Below are positions 6,617-9,471 of a DNA stretch of 9,471 nt, one piece after another; the stretch's first letter is position 1, and every line of letters starts with the position of its first letter. The notes under the pieces are model-generated. The model did no database searches and was not told the origin of the DNA. It worked only from the letters and a program-made list of their open reading frames with translations. Made by a program: the position numbers and the translations under genes. Source of the DNA: Syntrophaceae bacterium (GTDB lineage: Bacteria; Desulfobacterota; Syntrophia; Syntrophales; UBA2185); contig JAFNGM010000048.1 of NCBI GenBank assembly GCA_017885225.1, forward strand, positions 1-9,471, given 5' to 3'.

Positions 6617-7801
6617 TTACCATTCAGTGATCAGTAATTTTTTGGCAGCCGCTTCTGCGTCTTCATACACCTTTCGCAGAGGCACTCCCTGTTTGGCGGC
6701 GATCTCTTTGCAGTCCTCATATTCCGGGGATATATTCCTTATCTCCTCACCTACCCGGATCACCTTTACCCTTACGCTTCCAAATGGGGTCTCCACTGTA
6801 AGCAGCTCTCTGGGGAGTTTTCTTCTCTCGAGACGCTGAAGCCTAATCCCCAGAGAGGTTGTTTCCGCAAAGATGATGGACAGCATTTCATCAAGCTTGT
6901 CGGACGAGATCAGAACGCTGAGGAGTGTCCCCGGTCTGTTCTTCTTCATGAAGATGGGTGTCGTAAAGACATCGAGGGCGCCTTTTTCGAAAAGTTTTTC
7001 CGAGGTGTAGCCGAAAAATTCCGGATTCATGTCGTCGATATTGGTTTCAATGAGGATGACTTCATCTTCCTCATATTCTCGTTTTTCTTCACTCTCACCT
7101 ATCCAGACTCTCAGCAAGTTCGGTATTTTCAAATCTCTGCCCCCGGCCCCGTAGCCGATCTGGTGTATTCTCATCGCCGGGATGAAGCCGAAACTTTTCG
7201 CCATGTGTTTGAGGATGACAATTCCAGTAGGAGTCACAATCTCCTTTTCGATACCACTCGCGTATATGGGTATGCCCTTGAGCAGCTCAAGGGAGGCAGG
7301 GGCAGGGAGGGGCAGGGTCCCGTGATCACACTCAACGAATCCTGTCCCCACGGGAATCCTGGAGGCATATACAGTTTCAATGCCAAGCAATTTCAGACCA
7401 ATGAGAGAGCCAACAGTGTCGATGATTGAATCCATGGCACCGATTTCGTGGAAATGAATCTCCCCGGGACTACAGTTGTGAATCTTTGCCTCGACGTCTG
7501 CAAGTTCACGAAAAATTGCCTTACTCCTATCCTTGATATCATCGCCGAGATCACTGTGATCGAGGATTTTTTCAATGTCTTTTAGATGTCTCTCGACATG
7601 GTCATTATCGGCATCAACGGAGAATCTTGTTCCTGCGATCCCTCGTCTGGTCGTTTTCTTGGCGTTGAGGGTATATCCCCCCATCTTCAGTTTTTTTAAT
7701 TCTTCATTGAGCTGATGCAAATCCAGGCCGGCGTCGATGAGTGCCCCTATTATCATGTCGCCGCTGATGCCCGAGAAACAGTCGAAATATGCTATGTGCA
7801 T
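6617..7801 (-). CDS. larC: Nickel-pincer cofactor nickel insertase LarC
   Basis: LarC inserts nickel, in a CTP-dependent reaction, into the dithiolated pyridinium nucleotide made by LarB and LarE, producing the NPN cofactor of lactate racemase. The 394-aa length is full size. Family motifs are FDCFSGISGDMIIGALIDAG (6-25), GEIHFHEIGAMDSIIDTVG (113-131, with His116 and His118), TPTGI (190-194) and TNIDDMNPE (253-261). The last lies in the C-terminal LarC2-type domain that binds CTP in the known enzyme. In Lactobacillus plantarum, LarC1 and LarC2 are joined by ribosomal frameshifting. Here both parts are in one continuous frame, joined through a charged segment near 236-247. The start overlaps the end of larB by 10 bp, and GGGTGAG lies just upstream. 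It is the last gene of the larEBC operon and converges on the cyclase gene. Confidence 0.95.
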   Translation of the reverse strand: MHIAYFDCFSGISGDMIIGALIDAGLDLHQLNEELKKLKMGGYTLNAKKTTRRGIAGTRFSVDADNDHVERHLKDIEKILDHSDLGDDIKDRSKAIFRELADVEAKIHNCSPGEIHFHEIGAMDSIIDTVGSLIGLKLLGIETVYASRIPVGTGFVECDHGTLPLPAPASLELLKGIPIYASGIEKEIVTPTGIVILKHMAKSFGFIPAMRIHQIGYGAGGRDLKIPNLLRVWIGESEEKREYEEDEVILIETNIDDMNPEFFGYTSEKLFEKGALDVFTTPIFMKKNRPGTLLSVLISSDKLDEMLSIIFAETTSLGIRLQRLERRKLPRELLTVETPFGSVRVKVIRVGEEIRNISPEYEDCKEIAAKQGVPLRKVYEDAEAAAKKLLITEW

Positions 7802-8565
7802 TCTTTCTCACCCATATTGTTTACGAAGCTTGCGAAATATCCGGCCCCGAATCCGTTATCGATGTTCACGGTTACCACACCCGGCGCACAGCAGTTGAGC
7901 ATGGAAAGCAGTGCGGCGAGTCCCTCAAAACTGGCGCCGTAGCCCACACTGGTTGGGACTGCGATGACCGGACAGTCCACCATCCCGGCAATGATGCTCG
8001 CCAGGGCGCCTTCCATGCCGGCGACTACTACAATAACGTTGGCATTAAACAGTTTTTCCCTGCTGTCGAAAAGCCTGTGCACGCCAGCAACCCCGATATC
8101 ATAGATTCTGTCGACGTTATTTCCCATGATTTCTGCGGTGATTGCCGCTTCCTCCGCGATCGGTACGTCGGAGGTTCCTGCAGTAACCACAAGGATTGTT
8201 CTTGTGGTTTTTTTCTTCCTGTTCTTCCCGACCAGCACGATTTTGGCCTTTTCATAGTACGTTGCGTCGCCCCGTATTTTTTTGATGACGTTATAGGATG
8301 CCGCATCGGCCTTGGTAGCCATAATGAAATCAGCCTCCTGCGAGAGGCTTGTCACAATTCTCTCAATTTGTTCAAGTGATTTCCCCTTGCAGAGGATCAC
8401 CTCCGGGAAGCCCCTTCTCAGGTCCCTGTGGGTGTCGATTTTGGCATCGCCCAAATCCTGATAGGGGAACGATCGCAACGCTCTGAGCGCGTCATCAATC
8501 CCCGTCTTTCCGGCTTTCACGCTTTCTAAAAGTTCTCTGAGTTTCTCTCTGTCCATTCCGGTCAC
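7792..8565 (-). CDS. larB: Nickel-pincer cofactor biosynthesis carboxylase LarB (PurE-like)
   Basis: LarB carboxylates the pyridinium ring of nicotinic acid adenine dinucleotide at C5 and hydrolyses the phosphoanhydride, giving pyridinium-3,5-dicarboxylate mononucleotide for LarE. The protein is 257 aa. The N-terminal part (5-100) includes a helical ELLESVKAGK segment. The PurE/AIR-carboxylase-like core shows TAGTSDVPIAEEA (128-140), VAGMEGALAS (181-190), PTSVGYGASFEG (204-215) and NIDNGFGAG (234-242). The GTG at 8565 shares 4 bp with the larE stop, which fits translational coupling. An in-frame ATG at 8556 (MDREKLRE) is an alternative start, and the weak AAAGAAG site upstream does not decide between them. 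The protein runs into larC with a 10-bp overlap. PurE itself is shorter and lacks the N-terminal part, so this is LarB rather than a purine enzyme. Confidence 0.95.
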   Translation of the reverse strand: MTGMDREKLRELLESVKAGKTGIDDALRALRSFPYQDLGDAKIDTHRDLRRGFPEVILCKGKSLEQIERIVTSLSQEADFIMATKADAASYNVIKKIRGDATYYEKAKIVLVGKNRKKKTTRTILVVTAGTSDVPIAEEAAITAEIMGNNVDRIYDIGVAGVHRLFDSREKLFNANVIVVVAGMEGALASIIAGMVDCPVIAVPTSVGYGASFEGLAALLSMLNCCAPGVVTVNIDNGFGAGYFASFVNNMGEKECT

Positions 8566-9377
8566 ACTTCTTTCAAGGATTCATTCATGCTGCCCATCCG
8601 ATATCCTTGAATATCCAGGGCAACATACGTATATCCCAGGATCTTGAACTTTTCCATGATGAGTTGTGATATCTTCTCGTCAAGGAATATGGGAATGTCT
8701 ACACGCAGCACCTCTATTCTCGCAATGGTATCGTGATCCCTCACTCTCAACTGTCGGATGCCGAAGTCTGCCAGTAATTTCTCCGCTGAGGCAACACGCA
8801 TGATTTTTTCTCTGGTTATTTGAGTTCCATAGGGAAACCTGCTCGCTAAACAGGGAAGAGGTGGTTTATCCCACGTGTGGAGATGCATCTCCTTTGAGAG
8901 TGTCCTTATCTCCTCTTTCGTGAAACCGGCATCTCTCAGGGGGCTTCGCACGCCGAACTCATTGGCGGCTTTCATACCCGGACGGAAGTCCTTTTCATCA
9001 TCGCAATTGGAACCGTCAATTACGCAGTGTAACCCGTTCTGCCTGGCCAGCTTAAAAAGCTTTGCGAAGAGTTCCTTCTTGCAATAGTAACATCTGTCCG
9101 GGGGATTGGATGAGAAATGGGGATCATCCAGTTCATTCGTATACACAACAATATGCGGCACCCCGATTGCGACGGCAGTTTGCCTGGCTTCCTCAAGTTC
9201 TCTAATTGTGTATGTTTCCGAGCTTGCCGTAACTGCTGTTACCCTGTCGCCGAGGACGTCTGCAGCTACCTTGAGCAGGAAGGTGCTGTCCGTGCCCCCG
9301 GAGTAGGCGACAAGCACACTTTGCAAGTCCTTGAGAATCTTTTCCAGCGTCTCACGTTTTGATAACAGGTTCATCAT
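8562..9377 (-). CDS. larE: Sulfur insertase LarE (PP-loop, three-cysteine type)
   Basis: LarE adenylates and thiolates the pyridinium dicarboxylate product of LarB, in two rounds, before nickel insertion by LarC. The 271-aa protein has the PP-loop ATP-pyrophosphatase motif SGGTDS (26-31), a SSETY element (52-56), NPPDRCYYCK (91-100) and PLPCLASRFPYG (173-184). Cys176 aligns with the sacrificial sulfur-donor Cys of the L. plantarum enzyme. The extra pair Cys96-x2-Cys99 gives the three-cysteine set reported for LarE proteins that hold a [4Fe-4S] cluster, such as the one from Thermotoga maritima. This enzyme may therefore be catalytic rather than self-sacrificing; that is inference. Translation can begin at either of two adjacent ATG codons (9377 or 9374). 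No clear ribosome site is seen between the upstream hairpin and the start. It is the first gene of the larEBC operon. Confidence 0.94.
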   Translation of the reverse strand: MMNLLSKRETLEKILKDLQSVLVAYSGGTDSTFLLKVAADVLGDRVTAVTASSETYTIRELEEARQTAVAIGVPHIVVYTNELDDPHFSSNPPDRCYYCKKELFAKLFKLARQNGLHCVIDGSNCDDEKDFRPGMKAANEFGVRSPLRDAGFTKEEIRTLSKEMHLHTWDKPPLPCLASRFPYGTQITREKIMRVASAEKLLADFGIRQLRVRDHDTIARIEVLRVDIPIFLDEKISQLIMEKFKILGYTYVALDIQGYRMGSMNESLKEV

Positions 9378-9381
9378 TATC

Positions 9382-9424
9382 TACAAAAAGAGAACCCCCT
9401 TCCTCTTTCAAAATGGAGAGGGGG
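9382..9424 (-). terminator. Terminator-like hairpin in the larE leader
   Basis: Read on the minus strand, CCCCCTCT pairs with AGAGG and then GGG across a two-base AA bulge, around a loop of about 10 bases. The T-rich run TTCTCTTTTTG follows and ends about 5 bases before the larE ATG. It could terminate a gene lying beyond the right edge of the window, or act in the leader of larEBC. No coding region or recognisable promoter is visible in the rest of 9378-9471. Confidence 0.55.
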
Positions 9425-9471
9425 CTGTTATTCGTGCGTGCAGTGTTTTTCTGAGGATTATTCTCTAGTTT

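Noticed and set aside
7789..8379. 196-aa plus-strand frame opposite larB
   Set aside because: LarB on the other strand has all family motifs and overlaps its neighbours as an operon gene. The plus-strand product is His/Cys/Gly-rich noise.

Overview
The window looks like a chromosomal segment of a strictly anaerobic bacterium. It carries a ferredoxin-type 2-oxoacid oxidoreductase, a soluble NADH-oxidising iron-sulfur module and the nickel-pincer cofactor genes. Moderate base composition, gene content and protein style would suit a Desulfobacterota/Syntrophaceae-like organism, but that placement is inference. I see no mobile element, CRISPR array, rRNA or tRNA.

Left block (1-4412, plus strand): the end of a 2-oxoacid:ferredoxin oxidoreductase alpha subunit (PorA), its beta subunit (PorB), then NuoE-, NuoF- and short NuoG-like subunits. 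Spacing is 2, 37 and 16 bp, and the last junction is either a 4-bp overlap or an 11-bp gap. A strong intrinsic terminator follows at 4379-4412. The layout suggests that electrons from oxidative decarboxylation of a 2-oxoacid pass through a chain of Fe-S clusters to the FMN/NAD(H) site of the NuoF-like subunit, or the reverse. No hydrogenase H-cluster domain is present. Two cluster sites common in this family look lost: the N-terminal [2Fe-2S] site of NuoF and the His-Cys cluster of the NuoG-like subunit. A four-cysteine tail has been added to the NuoG-like subunit.

Middle (4273-6599, plus strand): a decayed stretch with what may be the C-terminal end of an MFS transporter, then a VanZ-family membrane protein. 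A 184-bp AT-rich gap follows, then a membrane-anchored class III nucleotide-cyclase-domain protein. Its metal and transition-state residues are intact, but its two usual substrate-selecting residues are replaced.

Right block (9377-6617, minus strand): larE-larB-larC, tightly overlapping, which make the nickel-pincer nucleotide (NPN) cofactor of lactate racemase. LarB carboxylates nicotinic acid adenine dinucleotide, LarE thiolates it and LarC inserts nickel. No larA (the apo-racemase) is in the window. LarE has the three-cysteine arrangement linked to a [4Fe-4S] cluster, and LarC is a single uninterrupted reading frame. The block converges on the cyclase gene, with a small hairpin between them. 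A terminator-like hairpin sits just upstream of larE.
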